From NCBI RefSeq assembly GCF_002288925.2, contig NW_022098045.1, forward strand, positions 1,361,454 to 1,425,453: a DNA stretch of 64,000 bases, given 5' to 3'. The DNA comes from Delphinapterus leucas. Its lineage: Eukaryota; Chordata; Mammalia; Artiodactyla; Monodontidae. The position numbers were made by a program, and so were the translations under genes. The notes under the pieces were generated by a model. It had not been told where the DNA came from. It made no database searches and saw only the letters and a program-made list of their open reading frames with translations. How positions within the stretch are numbered: the first letter of the stretch is position 1; each line of letters opens with the position of its first letter. Below are positions 31,011-42,709 of the stretch, in pieces.

Positions 31011-31341
31011 AATAAATAGGGGGCTTCCCTGGTGGCGCAGTGGTTTAGAATCTGCCTGCCAATGCAAGGGACATGGGTTCGAGCCCTGGTCTGGGAAGAT
31101 CCCACATGCCGCGGAGCAACTAGGCCCGTGAGCCACAAATACTGAGCCTGCGCGTCTGGAGCTTGTGCTCCGCCACAAGAGGCCGCGGCAGTGAGAGGCT
31201 CGCCCACCGCGATGAAGAGGGGCCCCTGCTCACCACAACTAGAGAAAGCCCTCGCACAGAAACGAAGACCCAACGCAGCCAAAAATAAATAAATAAATTT
31301 AAAAAAAGAAAAATAAAAGAAAAATAAATAAATAAATAGAG
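31011..31341 (+). mobile_element. CHR-type tRNA-derived SINE
   Basis: The body starts GGCTTCCCTGGTGGCGCAG at 31022 and shows a B-box-like GGTTCGAGCCC. It ends in A/T-rich AAATAAATAAAT units. The flanking AATAAATAGGG and AATAAATAGAG are a probable target duplication. Minus-strand open frames up to 121 codons are inside it and are not genes. Confidence 0.93.
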
Positions 31342-31439
31342 GTTGGTACTTAACAATATATACCAACAGTGTGATTTCTTCCTTATCCTGTCATTAGTCA
31401 GCTGCCTAATGATCATGTTAATTACCTAAGTAAACACCT

Positions 31440-31900
31440 CAGATCATCTAATATGTGTGAGGAACTTACCAGATCCTGGGGATAAAAATAAATGATTCAG
31501 AGCTATCTCCAAGCAACTCAGAATTTAGTGGAGGAGATAAGCATGCCAACAAATAGCAGTGGCGCAGTGGGGGAAGATGCATCTACAGTGAAGTAGACAA
31601 AGAATAACAACTCAGAGAGGGCAGAGTCCAGAATGTCCAACTCAGCCTGAGGGAGATACAGACATTTTCACCGAAAAGGTGACGTTTAACTCAGATGCTA
31701 ACGGCAGAACCGGCAGAGGCATGATCAGGTTGAAGGAGAAGCCATTCCAGGCTAAACAAGGAATTGGATGCAGGACTGCTGGAAAGGAACCCGGTACGTT
31801 TGGGCAAGAGAGAGAAAGGCACTGTGGCAGGAACATGACAGGAAGAGGGAGAAATTTGTATGATGAAAGAAGCTGGAACCAGATTTGGATGGTTGTCTGT
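31440..31900 (+). repeat. Probable ancient interspersed repeat, unclassified
   Basis: The order of phrases resembles a common old mammalian repeat, with similar text at 5690-6560 and 16250-16460: ACCAGATCCTGGGGATAAAAATAAATGA, CTCAGAATTTAGTGGAGGAGATAAG, AAAAGGTGACGTTTAACTCAGATGC and GAAGCCATTCCAGGC. The 87-codon open frame here is incidental. Confidence 0.4.
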
Positions 31901-33046
31901 AACATGCTAAGACATATAGGTCTTCCTAGTATAGTCTTATGATTCCATTCTTTTTTCTTATTTTCATACATAGCATCTTTGTTTCTCCTCTAACCTTCTT
32001 TCCTTTTCTTCTTGAGATCTTCTCAGAGAAAAGCACGGCTACTTTTAATCACAGTATTTTGTTTACTTTGACCCTTCTTACAGAATGGATTTGATTAAAT
32101 AAAAGTAACATTGCTGCCTTGGCATAGCCATTAGAGGTAAACCCCTTCTCAGCTGGAGCTTGTGATGTATTTAGCTATATAGCTAATCACCATGGTCTGT
32201 ACCAACTGACAACAGTTAAACAAAAATGAATACGTTTAACCACTGAGCTGGGCTCAAATAAAAGAAATCTTGTTTGTTCTCTCGTTGCCCTCCAGACTCG
32301 AATCTGTGGATCCATTCTCCTCTCGGCTCTGAGAGTGTCTCTAATAGGTCCCCCAGCCTTTCTGCTTATTCTCAGTTAATAAATAATCTATTTTTCTGGG
32401 TATTAAAATGTTAGTCTAATCAAGTATAATTTAAAAACCATCTTAAATTAAACTGCTCCCCTTCCAGCTCACGTACACTCAAGGCAGAGAAACATACAGG
32501 GGGCAGAGAAGCGTGATCAGCCTCTTAATTTCTCCTTTCATCTTCTTCACCCACCATTTGTGGCTCCTGCAGGAGCAGGCGTGGGGAAATTGACACATTA
32601 GAGATGGAGAGGAGGTGGGGAAGCAGGAAATTTCTTACTTGATGTGTGAAAAGTTCTTACTGTATTCTGGCTTCATGGGCCTTCTGTATGACAGATGTGC
32701 AGTTAGAGGCTAACTCATTCTTCATGGAATATAGATGATGGTTCCCTGGCTAAAGTTTGGGCACTTTTACTCTCAGTTTCTGCATTTGATCCTGCACATA
32801 CAGCCTCTTTTATTCTGAGGTTGCCTTGCTACTGGGAGAAAGTCCTCTTGGCATGATGCCATTCAGTAGACATTCGTTGAATCAGAATGAGATACACTGT
32901 TTGCTGTTATAAACCTATGTTTATGGACTAAAAGGATAAAAATATCCAGACTCTTGCCTTTGCCTTGGTCCCCTGCCTTTTAAGGAGAATTCTCTCACAG
33001 GTCTTACCTGGGAGATATCAAAACTGCATTCTATGTTTCATTACAA
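31901..33046. other. Non-coding stretch, nothing recognised
   Basis: No gene or clear repeat was identified before the SINE at 33.06 kb. Confidence 0.4.
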
Positions 33047-33467
33047 CTATCCTAACCAGGGACTTCCCAGGTGGCACAGTGGTTAAGAATCCGCCTGCCA
33101 ATGCAGGGAACACAGGTTGGATCCCTGGTCTGGGAAAATCCCACATGCTGCAGAGCAACTAAGCCCATGCACCACAACTACTGAGCCTGCGCTCTAGAGC
33201 CCACAAGCTACAACTACTGAGCCTGCAAGCCACAACTACTGAAGCCCACGCGCCTAGAGCCCGTGCTCTGCAACATGAGAAGCCACCGCAATGAGAAGCC
33301 CACGCACCGCAAAGAGGAGTAGCCCACGCTCACCGCAACTAGAGAAAGCCCACGCGCAGCGGCAAAGACCCAATGCAGCCAAAAATAAATTAATTAATTA
33401 ATTACAAAAAAAGTAGAGTAATAACACTTATTAAAACAAAAACCAAAAAACAAAAACCTATCCTAAT
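33047..33467 (+). mobile_element. CHR-type SINE with internal duplication
   Basis: The body is about 33060-33457 and starts GGACTTCCCAGGTGGCACAG. It is longer than its relatives here because the phrase GCCTG...AGCCACAACTACTGA is partly repeated at 33165-33245. Flanks CTATCCTAACCA (33047) and CTATCCTAATCA (33458) are the target duplication. The tail contains TTAATTAATTAATTA and an A-rich stretch. Confidence 0.9.
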
Positions 33468-34227
33468 CAACTAAAGTTACTAAAGTGCTAGGAACTTGAG
33501 AGATCTTGGTATGCCAGCCCCTTACTGGCCCTAATTAAATACTCTTTCCCCAACCAGTAATCTGGGGACCAATTTCCTCCTCTCCAAAGTGTTAGTTTTC
33601 AATCATTTATTGGCATATCCATCACTACAGTCCTGCAGCAGTGCCAGGATAATGAGCACTTGATACATATGAATAAATAAATAAACAATGTAAACCAAGT
33701 TTTCCTTCTACAAACAAATGTTAACAGAACTGGGAAAGAAATAATTTTGCTTTTACAATAAATTGTAAAAAGCGTTTACAAGTTTTTGACCGATTTTGTG
33801 GTGATGTATATATTCTCTCTGTCATACTCTTGTCATACAATAAACCAAAATCATTCAGTGAAGATTTCAAAGGAATGGTACAAGAAACTGACTTTACTAT
33901 TCTGCACATTTGGATGAAATGGAAAGGTACAAACTTGTGCTAAAACACTAAAAGAGATCTTTGTTTTAAAATATTGTGCCTAGCAGAGAATCTGTAACAG
34001 AACAAGCTGAGTTAATTATATCAATTTCATTGAACCCAGTTGATTCAAAATTACACACAGAGTGTTGTGTGTGTGTGTTTGTATTTGCATGCATTTTGTT
34101 GTTGTTGCTGTTGTTTGTAAAACTCCCAAATATCTACTGGTATCTTTGCTAGAAGAAAACATTTAGAACAAAATGGATTTATCACATCTTCCCACGGAGA
34201 AAAAAAAATCCATTGATTTTCACAATG
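33468..34227. other. Non-coding stretch; short (GT)n tract
   Basis: A (GT)n tract at about 34063-34077 is followed by GTTGTTGTTGCTGTTG. Nothing else was recognised. Confidence 0.5.
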
Positions 34228-35484
34228 TGAAAAGGCTTTTTTTTTTTTACATCTTTATTGGAGTATAATTGCTTTACAATAGTGTGTTAGTTTCTGCTTT
34301 ATAACAAAGTGAATCAGTTATACATATACATATGTTCCCATATCTCTTCCCGCTTGCGTCTCCCTCCCTCCCACCCTCCCTATCCCACCCCTCCAGGCAG
34401 TCACAAACCACCTAGCTGATCTCCCTGTGCTATGCGGCTGCTTCCCACTAGCTACCTATTTTACGTTTGGTAGTGTATATATGTCCATGCCACTCTCTCG
34501 CTTTGTCACAGCTTACCCTTCCCCCTCACCATATCCTCAAGCCCATTCTCTAGTAGATCTGTGTCTTTATTCCTGCCTTACCCCTAGGTTCTTCATGACA
34601 TCTTTTTCTTAAATTCCATATATATTTGTTAACATACGGTATTTGTCTTTCTCTTTCTGACTTACTTCACTCTGTATGACAGACTCTAGGTCCATCCACC
34701 TCATTACAAATAGCTCAATTTCGTTTCTTTTTATGGCTGAGTAATATTCCATTGTATATATGTGCCACATCTTCTTTATCCATTCATCCGATGATGGACA
34801 CTTAGGTTGTTTCCATCTCCGGGCTATTGTAAATAGAGCTGCAATGAACATTTTGGTACATGACTCTTTTTGAATTATGGTTTTCTCAGGGTATATGGCC
34901 AGTAGTGGGATTGCTGGGTCATATGGTAGTTCTATTTGTAGTTTTTTAAGGAACTTCCATACTGTTCTCCATAGTGGCTGTACCAATTCACATTCCCACC
35001 AGCAGTGCAAGAGTGTTCCCCTTTCTCCACACCCTCTCCAGCATTTATTGTTTCTAGATTTTTTGATGATGGCCATTCTGACTGGTGTGAGATGATATCT
35101 CATTGTAGTTTTGATTTGCATTTCTCTAATGATTAATGATGTTGAGCATTCTTTCATGTGTTTGTTGGCAGTCTGTATATCTTCTTTGGAGAAATGTCTA
35201 TTTAGGTCTTCTGCCCATTTTTGGATTGGGTTGTTTGTTTTTTTGTTATTGAGCTGCATGAGCTGCTTATAAATTTTGGAGATTAATCCTTTGTCTGTTG
35301 ATTCATTTGCAAATATTTTCTCCCATTCTGAGGGTTGTCTTTTGGTCTTGTTTATGGTTTCCTTTGCTGTGCAAAAGCTTTGAAGTTTCATTAGGTCCCA
35401 TTTGTTTATTTTTGTTTTTATTTCCATTTCTCTAGGAGGTGGGTCAAAAAGGATCTTGCTGTGATTTATGTCTGAAAAGGCTTT
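34228..35484 (-). mobile_element. 5'-truncated LINE-1 3' end with 12-bp target duplication
   Basis: The insert, 34240-35472, lies on the minus strand. It starts with a short poly-T (the poly-A tail) and the L1 3' UTR, and is flanked by TGAAAAGGCTTT at 34228-34239 and 35473-35484. It carries the C-terminal end of ORF2. The retained open frame of 272 codons and the clear duplication suggest a relatively young insertion, but lack of the endonuclease and reverse transcriptase makes it inert. Confidence 0.95.
34609..35427 (-). CDS. LINE-1 ORF2 protein, C-terminal fragment (dead element)
   Basis: 272 codons remain open to the stop. The full L1 ORF2 protein has about 1,275 residues with endonuclease, reverse transcriptase and a C-terminal cysteine-bearing segment, and only the last part is here. 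Visible landmarks include [22 protein letters not shown] near the start, [18 protein letters not shown] (the L1 cysteine/histidine motif, intact), [13 protein letters not shown] and [16 protein letters not shown] near the end. The first Met is an internal residue of the parent protein, not a real start. No promoter was seen, so translation is not expected. Completeness of the frame points to low age of the parent L1 family. Confidence 0.9.
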   Translation of the reverse strand: MEIKTKINKWDLMKLQSFCTAKETINKTKRQPSEWEKIFANESTDKGLISKIYKQLMQLNNKKTNNPIQKWAEDLNRHFSKEDIQTANKHMKECSTSLIIREMQIKTTMRYHLTPVRMAIIKKSRNNKCWRGCGERGTLLHCWWECELVQPLWRTVWKFLKKLQIELPYDPAIPLLAIYPEKTIIQKESCTKMFIAALFTIARRWKQPKCPSSDEWIKKMWHIYTMEYYSAIKRNEIELFVMRWMDLESVIQSEVSQKEKDKYRMLTNIYGI

Positions 35485-35760
35485 AATGTGAGATTATCAA
35501 AGACATTAAATCTGATTTGCTTTCTGATTTCCTTCCAAGCATCTTCTACAAATCCCTTTTGAAGACATATATTTAATCAGGCTATTCCCCTGCTTAATGA
35601 TTAATGATAATTCCCCATAATCTGCATAATGAAGCCCTAGTTCTGCACACATTCAAATGTAAAGGCAACTCTTGTTCCATCACTGACCTACTTTCCAAAG
35701 ATCACCTCTTGCTGTTTCCTGCCGTGTACCAGATTAGTCCTGCCCCAAAGTCTATAAACT

Positions 35761-36166
35761 TTTCTCTGAACAATCTTTCTTTTTTAATTTTTTAATTTAA
35801 TTTTTTTTATACAGCAGGTTCTTATTAGTTATCTCTTTTATACATATTAGTGTATATATGTCAATCCCAATCTCCCAATTCATCTCACCTGCCCCCACCC
35901 CCGACACACACACATTCTCCCCTTGGTGTCCATATGTTTGTCCTCTACATCTGTGTCTTTATTTCTGCCTTGCAAACCAGTTCATCTGTACCATTTTTCT
36001 AGGTTCCATATATATGCATTAATATACGATAGTTGTTTTTCTCTTTCTGACTTACTTCACTTTGTATGACAGTCTCTAGATTCATCCACGTCTCTACAAA
36101 TGACCCAATTTCATTCCTTTTTATGGCTGAGTAATATTCCATTGTATCTATTCTCTGAACATTCTT
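35761..36166 (-). mobile_element. Second 5'-truncated LINE-1 3' end
   Basis: The insert is about 35777-36150. It shares the GACTTACTTCACT(C/T)TGTATGACAG and TTTTATGGCTGAGTAATATTCCATTGTAT text of the neighbouring L1 but is cut much shorter at its 5' end. Flanks TTCTCTGAACAATCTT (35761) and TTCTCTGAACATTCTT (36151) form the target duplication. It is in the same orientation as the L1 0.3 kb to its left. Confidence 0.9.
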
Positions 36167-36499
36167 GAGCCCTTTTTCATCCCTGTATTTTTGCTCATGA
36201 TGTGATCTCTGCTAACAAACAGGCAAACAGACAAGCAAGCAAAAAATGTTTAAAAAAAATAAAGTGGTTTTTTTAAAATATTAGAATACTTGAAGACTAG
36301 TAATTCTGCTAGTAATCTTACTTTTCATTTTACAGGCAAAATTGAGAGGGTCAGAAAATATCTTCCATCTGCAATAACCACAGAATTTACCAATTTTACT
36401 GCCATTTACTGCTCCCCTATCTAAAGGCAAACTTTCCACTTGTGCACTGGTTGTCATCCTTCTCATTTATTCACAGGCTTTCCTCCCACGATTATGCAT

Positions 36500-37000
36500 C
36501 ATAAATTCCCTGCCTTATTCTTTACTGGGTCATGTCTTGAGAATCAAAAATACTCTAGTGTCTACAATCCTAAAAACAAACACAGAAACTTTCTCCTGAG
36601 CTCTCACCTCTTTCCAAATCCTTCTGCTTCACTTTACAGAAAAATTCTCAAGAGGTTTATTAAAGTCAATGTCTCTACTTCCTTTAGTCAATCTCCACTG
36701 AGACCACTTCAATCAATCTCTTATCACTCCCACTCCACCAAAAGTGCTCTGGTCAAGGTCACCATTGACCACCATGTTGCTATCCAATGGCTATGATAAG
36801 GTCATGATCAGGCCTGATTTTACCAGAACTATCAACAGTATTTTTGCCAACTGATCATTCATTCCTTCCTTCTGAAAACTTTCTTCATTTAGCTTTTGGA
36901 TTATTACTCCCAAGGAGTTCATCTCCTACCGTACTTACATGTTCTCATTGTCCTTTCTGGGACCTTTCTCCTGTTAGAGATCAGAAACTCAGATATTTCT
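36500..37000 (+). mobile_element. L2/CR1-clade reverse-transcriptase remnant
   Basis: The text resembles a heavily decayed L2/CR1-type ORF2: AAGTCAATGTCTCTACTTCC, TCTGGTCAAGGTCACCATTGACC, ATCCAATGGC, then a segment with ACTGATCATTCATTCCTTCCTTCTGAAAAC and GGATTATTACTCCCAAGGAGTTC. The latter corresponds to the RT region around the FDTVDHS-type motif. It is not functional. Confidence 0.55.
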
Positions 37001-40000
37001 GCTGAGACTAAAATTTCAGATGCCAAATGAAAGAAAATTTATTTGGTAGTTAACAGAGTGATATGGTAGACTCTGGACATGATGTGATTAGAAGATGAAG
37101 ATTATTTCACGTTTATATGACAGTAACAGTAACAGACAAATGCTCAAGCCAGAAAAAAAAAAAGGCATTCTAAATTGTTTTTGTGGGGACTGTTATTAAA
37201 ATGGAGAAAGAAATAGTTGAAAGCTGACAGAAAAATCCATAATATTTGGAAATTGAAAGGCAGTGGGAGGAAAAAGAGAAAACAATTTGAAATATTTAAA
37301 TTGTTATTTTGAGAGTATCTTTGCATGATTTAGAATATTTTTAGAAAATGTTTTATTACGTTAAATACATAAAACAATGATCAGGGCAAATAATCTGTAA
37401 GAGAACATCTCTTGGTCAAACAGGATCAAAGTTACAAATGCGCCTTGGCATATGGTGGTTTGTGGAAGAAACGGATTGAAATATTTTTTGTGGAAGACAC
37501 TGTTAATAAATTGGATTAAAAAGGAAAGATACATACTTTCATAGAAGCCCACATTGCCTTTTTAGGAAAACAGGTGCATTTGGTATTGTTACTACCACTG
37601 TCATTTTGTAAGCAGCTTTTGGCAGGAAAGAGCCCTCTGCAGGAGGCAGAGATGTTTCCTGGGAAACCCAGAGACAAACAATCCTTCCATTTTATGCATT
37701 CTTACGGCATGTATTGTATCAGATATATTAGAATCTAATCATATGCTGTCCTAAATTGTTTCCTAACCATTCTATGAGTTTTTCTTCTTTTCCTTAGAGA
37801 AATCGTAAGCTTGTTGATTTAATGCTTATGGCATATACAGTTTGTGCAGCCCTATTCCTCCATCCCATGACCTAGCATGATTCTAGCATGGAATCAAGAT
37901 GCGCTGAATTGAATTATGCCTAACAGCTAATTTCAGAACTGGATCTGCTAAAATCAGAGAAATGCAAACTTCTCTGTGCATATCCTCTCTGGGGTGTTTT
38001 CTTCAATGTAATAATATCCATTGTTGTGAAAGATGGAGAATGAGAATTAGGTTTCCTACGGAATGAAATTTTTAATTTTCCTAAGGTTAGGTTAAATAAA
38101 TGTCATAAAACCACAGGAGTTTATCAGGAGTCTGATTTCACATAAGAAAAACATTTGATGCATATGAAGAGCCTTGAAATTATGTGCTCAAGTCAAAGTT
38201 GCTCAGGCTGGCAGGTCTAAGACAAGGGCTGTAAGTAGAACTCACTGTGAGGCATAAACAAGTAAAATGGGGCAATTAAGGAAAGAGTTTGCCTGGGGCC
38301 TTCTGATCAAGGTCAGCGATTTAGAAACTACACCCCAAGCAAGATTATAGATGAAGAGTGAGATAATTGGGCTGCCTCTTGATCAGACCCAATGTTCAAA
38401 ATTAAGAGTAATATATGTTAAACTGCTACTTGCTGGACTACTATTCATCCTCCAGAACTTTTTTTGTCCTTGAGAATCTAATAAACTACAGGAACACTAA
38501 TGTCTTAAAGTTTTATGTCCTTCTGTCCTTATGACTTATGTCTACAGCATTTCGCCATTCATTTCAAGGTTGTAAAAACCTGAGTTTAAATTCTAAATAA
38601 TTTTGTGATTAGTTTGCTGTTGTTTAATACTCATGCTTGGGAAGCTGATGTAACATGTGACATGAAACAAGGATGTATAATGTATTTTTTAAAAATTGAA
38701 AATACGTTAAGTGTTTAAAGTATTTGAAGGAACAAATCTGATTATTTTCCTTGTATCTCATATAACATTGAAATTTTAATACAAAACATGCAAAAAGTGA
38801 TAAGTACATAACATTGCTGAGGACACGAAGTGGTAATTAGCATATAAGGTATTTTTGCAAATATATAGAAGATGGGAAGTAGATAGAATCATATTGATGG
38901 ATGAACCACAAAAGAATATAGAACATACATAGAGGAAGACTGAAGAGAAGTGAGAAATGTTTTTCCTGAAGAAGCAAGGTTTACAGGTCCTGCCAACCCA
39001 CTCATCATATTTCGTATCCTCTCCTACCTCCAAATCCAGAAGCATTTGCCTATCAGCTAAACTATAATTGCATTATGTTTTAGTTTTAAATGTGTTGAAA
39101 TGAGATAATTTAAGATTAATGCCTTATAAATTCAAATATAAAATCTGATTTTTAAAAGAAACATAAAATTGTTGGAATTCCATAGCATGTGAAATGATAA
39201 CATGGACCACAGAAGGTAGACACACCTGTGCCCACTCTGCCCTGGATTTGCTACTCCCTAGAAAGTCACGCATACATCTTCTGACACCATGGTTCCAAAT
39301 GAATTGTTCTAGGTGTCAGCAGATAGCACTTGCTTCCCCTTTTCTCCAAACATGAATACAAGCAAAGCCTATGACTGGCATCAAGGAGGAGCATGTACCA
39401 AATCTTCCCCTGCTAATACTGTGGTAGGTTTCCTTTGCTTATGGTATTTACTCAGGTATGGCATTTCTGGGTGCTGCCCAATGGCCATGCTGCATGATGC
39501 TCTCCACCACTACAGGGGGTAAGTACAGAAAGATGATGACAAAGCCATCTCTTTGCCCCTACTGTGCAGTTCTATGTCTTATTTTTTTCCTCCCCTCCAA
39601 AAAGAAGAGAAAATCAAGGTTAATTATAAGTTTAAGAAAAATGCTGTATACAGTAACGTCTGATTACTATACAAGTAAGTTCTTAGAACAGCTGGGAGAA
39701 ATAATGGGAAGGGAATGACAATATGTGCTCTGTTTTGTGCTCATTAGCTGAGCTGTTGGGTATTTATAGATGATTTAGTCCTTTCATTCCCTGGTTTATT
39801 GCATTATCTCCTTTATGCTTGGAGCCATGCAAGTATTATTGTGAATTTCTTCCATTGTGTATCTGATGACTCACCTGTGCATAAACACCAATGTGACATG
39901 CAATATTAATAGACATGAAAAGCAAAATTACCATGAGATAGTTTTATCCCATTTCACACTGTAAAGTTAACAGGTGCTATAACTTAGTGTTGCAAGTGAT

Positions 40001-40530
40001 TTTTTTTCATTCTCAGAAACTTCATGAATTTGTTATTGAATATTTAATGAACTTAAGTACATAACTTACCATCTGTGCCTCAGGTTTTTAATCTTTGAAA
40101 TGACAGAGTGAGTGGTTTTCTATTTTTTCAACTGAAAAACCTTTCAACTGAAATAACACATTGAAGATAAAACAAGTCAAAAAAGTGGAATTTCCTCACT
40201 GGAATGGATACAAGACTTTCAGGCTCCTCTGCACCCACCCCCTTTTCCTCCACACTTCCCAAGTGTGTCCATCAGGCCTCCCGGCTCTGGAAGCGTTTCT
40301 GAAACTACCAGACTAGATCTTCTCTAAGGTTCTTTTTGGCTGTAACATTCAGATGGAACAGAAACAGGAAGCCCAAAGTTGCAGCTCACAAGGGATTGCT
40401 GCTGTTTAACATGAAAGAAAGAAAAAAATATTGTCCATAACATTTGCACTTGATTAATACTGATTAATAAAGAAAAGACAGGTTTCAACGTGAGGTTAAA
40501 ACCATTAAGAGGAAACCAAGAACTTCACCT
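37001..40530. other. Non-coding stretch, nothing recognised
   Basis: 3.5 kb of AT-rich sequence without an exon, RNA gene or clear repeat that I can name. Open frames of up to 89 codons show no motif. Confidence 0.4.
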
Positions 40531-40531
40531 T

Positions 40532-40680
40532 GCAGTTCAAAGTATGGTCCCCAGAGCTGCACCAGCAGGAAATACAGGATCTCAGGCCCTGCCCCAAACA
40601 TACTGAATCAGAATCTGAATTTTAGCAAGATGGATAGATGACCCATTTTATCTTAGTGTTTGAGGAGCACTCTGCTGATG
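40532..40680 (-). mobile_element. MER5A-like hAT-Charlie DNA transposon
   Basis: Phrases CAAAGTATGGTCCCCAGAGC, CTCAGGCCCTGCCCCAAACATACTGAATCAGAATCTGAATTT and AGTGTTTGAGGAGCACT follow the reverse MER5A consensus from one terminal repeat to the other. Confidence 0.8.
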
Positions 40681-40840
40681 ACTTTCAACTCTGGCTGTCC
40701 ATCAGAATCACCAGGCAAGTTTTAAAGAAACACTGATACTTGATCACCATCCCCATTCTCTTTTAATTGGTCTGTAGTGGGACATTGTTAGTTTTATAGC
40801 TTCCAGGTAATTTAAATATGCAGCTAGGGGTGAAAAACAC
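40681..40840 (+). mobile_element. MER5A-like DNA transposon, inverted relative to its neighbour
   Basis: Starts ACTTTCAACTCTGGCTGTCCATCAGAATCACC and ends TTCCAGGTAATTTAAATATGCAGC, a plus-orientation MER5A-type copy abutting the minus-orientation copy. Confidence 0.7.
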
Positions 40841-41885
40841 AATTCTAAGTAAATAGTAGAACCCTACTCAAGAAACTAGGAAAATCTCCCAGACATAACC
40901 AAACAGAAGACATGTTTCAATCCAGCCTCCACGGGAAGAGCCACGCATTGTGATTAATGACTGAGACACTCTGCTGAAAGGGGTACATGTCACTTATCAG
41001 TGATCTGACAACCCTCAAAGGTATGTGTGCTGGCATTCCGAAGCAAGTATCTGAAGATGACAAACCTCACCTGACAAATGGATGGCTGAGTCTTGTGGAG
41101 ACAGAGATATAAAAACATTAACTATGAAAAATGAAGATATAGATGGCTTATTAAGACAGTTTCAAAGGATTTTAATTTTTAGATCATAGATTATGAAAAC
41201 AAATGCACTCACTGTTAGCCATAGATAAGTGCATCTCACAAAGTGCATCTCATAAATGAAAAAAAAATTTTTAAGTTAGGTAAGGGTTAATTTGTCCACA
41301 TTGTTGACTCAGAGAAGATGTTGGCTTCCAACAGAGCTCCACGGAAACCAACTATAGCCAAATCCTTTAGGCAATTAATTCAAGAAGAACATTGAGGTGG
41401 CAGATCAGGCCACTGGCCCACAATTCTATATAGCTAAATACGCAAGACAAATCCTAGACTTTTCCTCACACCAGAAGAGGAGTTGGTGACCTTTCAACCA
41501 ATGAATGTAAAGTGGCAGAGTTGGACTTGATCCTAACCCATAGTTACAACAGGGCAGGGACTCTTGCTTCTCTGATCTTGCAGCTAAAATTCCACATCAT
41601 GGAAGACAGGATCCCTATCCCTCAAGTCTGATGTCTTGTGTGACTAGATCCCTGTGCACTATTTCAGAATTCTATGAGCAACAGTATACCCACACACATC
41701 TGATATTGCTACTCTCTGCACATTTCCTCACAAAAGTATATTCCATAGGACTGGATGTGTGTGATCTCCAGTGTTTGCTTAACAAATACATTTGTTTGGA
41801 GAATTATCAAAATGATCAATAAAGGTACAAAATGAAATCTTTAAAAAAGAGATGAAAATATCCAAGCAAAACTGTAAGATGGGCA
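40841..41885. other. Non-coding stretch, nothing recognised
   Basis: A small duplication, GTGCATCTCACAAAGTGCATCTCATAAATG, at about 41229-41258. Nothing else could be supported. Confidence 0.4.
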
Positions 41886-41887
41886 CT

Positions 41888-42335
41888 TTGGAGAACGTGA
41901 TAGCTAATTTAGGGGTTAACTAGGCAGAGCCACAGTGCCCAGATATGTGGTCAAACGTTATTGTGTGTATTTGTGAGGGTATTTTTGGATGAGATTATCA
42001 TTCAAATTTGTGGATTTTGAGTAAAGCAGTTGCCCACCAAGTGGGTTGGCTTTACCCAGTTAGTTGAAGGCCTGAATAGAACAAAAGACTGACCTCCCCT
42101 GAGCAATCACAAATTCTTGCCAGCAGATGGCTTTCCGGCTTAAACTGTAATATCAGCTCTTCCCTGGGTCTTCAGCCTGGCAGCCCATCCAAAAGATTTT
42201 GGACTTGCTAGCCTCCATAATCACGTGAGCCAATTCCTTAAAACAAACACACGCAAACAGACACACACACACACACACACACACACATGCACCCTGTTGG
42301 TTTTATTTCTCTGCAGAACTTTGACGAATATAGAG
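41888..42335 (+). mobile_element. ERVL-MaLR-like LTR with internal (CA)n
   Basis: Plus-strand LTR text: GAGTAAAGCAGTTGCCCACC, GTTGAAGGCCTGAATAGAACAAAAGACTGACC, ATCAGCTCTTCCCTGGGTC, then CCATAATCACGTGAGCCAATTCCTTA. The usual AAATCTCT/TATATA stretch is replaced here by a CA microsatellite (42260-42288). It ends CTGTTGGTTTTATTTCTCTGCAGAACTTTGACGAATA. Confidence 0.75.
42260..42288. repeat. (CA)n microsatellite
   Basis: An uninterrupted ACACAC run of about 14 units inside the LTR at 41888-42335. Confidence 0.97.
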
Positions 42336-42709
42336 AACAACAAGTACAGCACAGGGGAAAAAAGATTCCAAGTAATTCTCAGTGCACATCAAAGGAGCCA
42401 AGTATCAGGAGCAACAATTTAGAATCTAAAGGTCTATATGCCGGTTTATAGAATGTGGGTGATAAACAAACCTGAACTTGAAACGTTACTCCTGGTGACA
42501 AATAGGTCATTGGCATCACTGAGATGATAATACTGGTATTAAAATGGCAATATGATCATTGATCAAAAGTAGGTTGTTCATAATGAATAAAATTATTCAC
42601 ATGCAACAATAAGTAATGGTTAAGAAAGTAAAATTGCTAATAAAACAAAAAAAACTTATTGCTCTATTTCTTCATCTGTAACAAAGTAAATGAGTTAGTA
42701 ATTTCTGAG

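Noticed and set aside
31001..31416. Overlapping minus-strand open frames of 64-121 codons
   Set aside because: They lie in the CHR SINE and its tail. The same peptide-like text appears at every minus-frame SINE copy.
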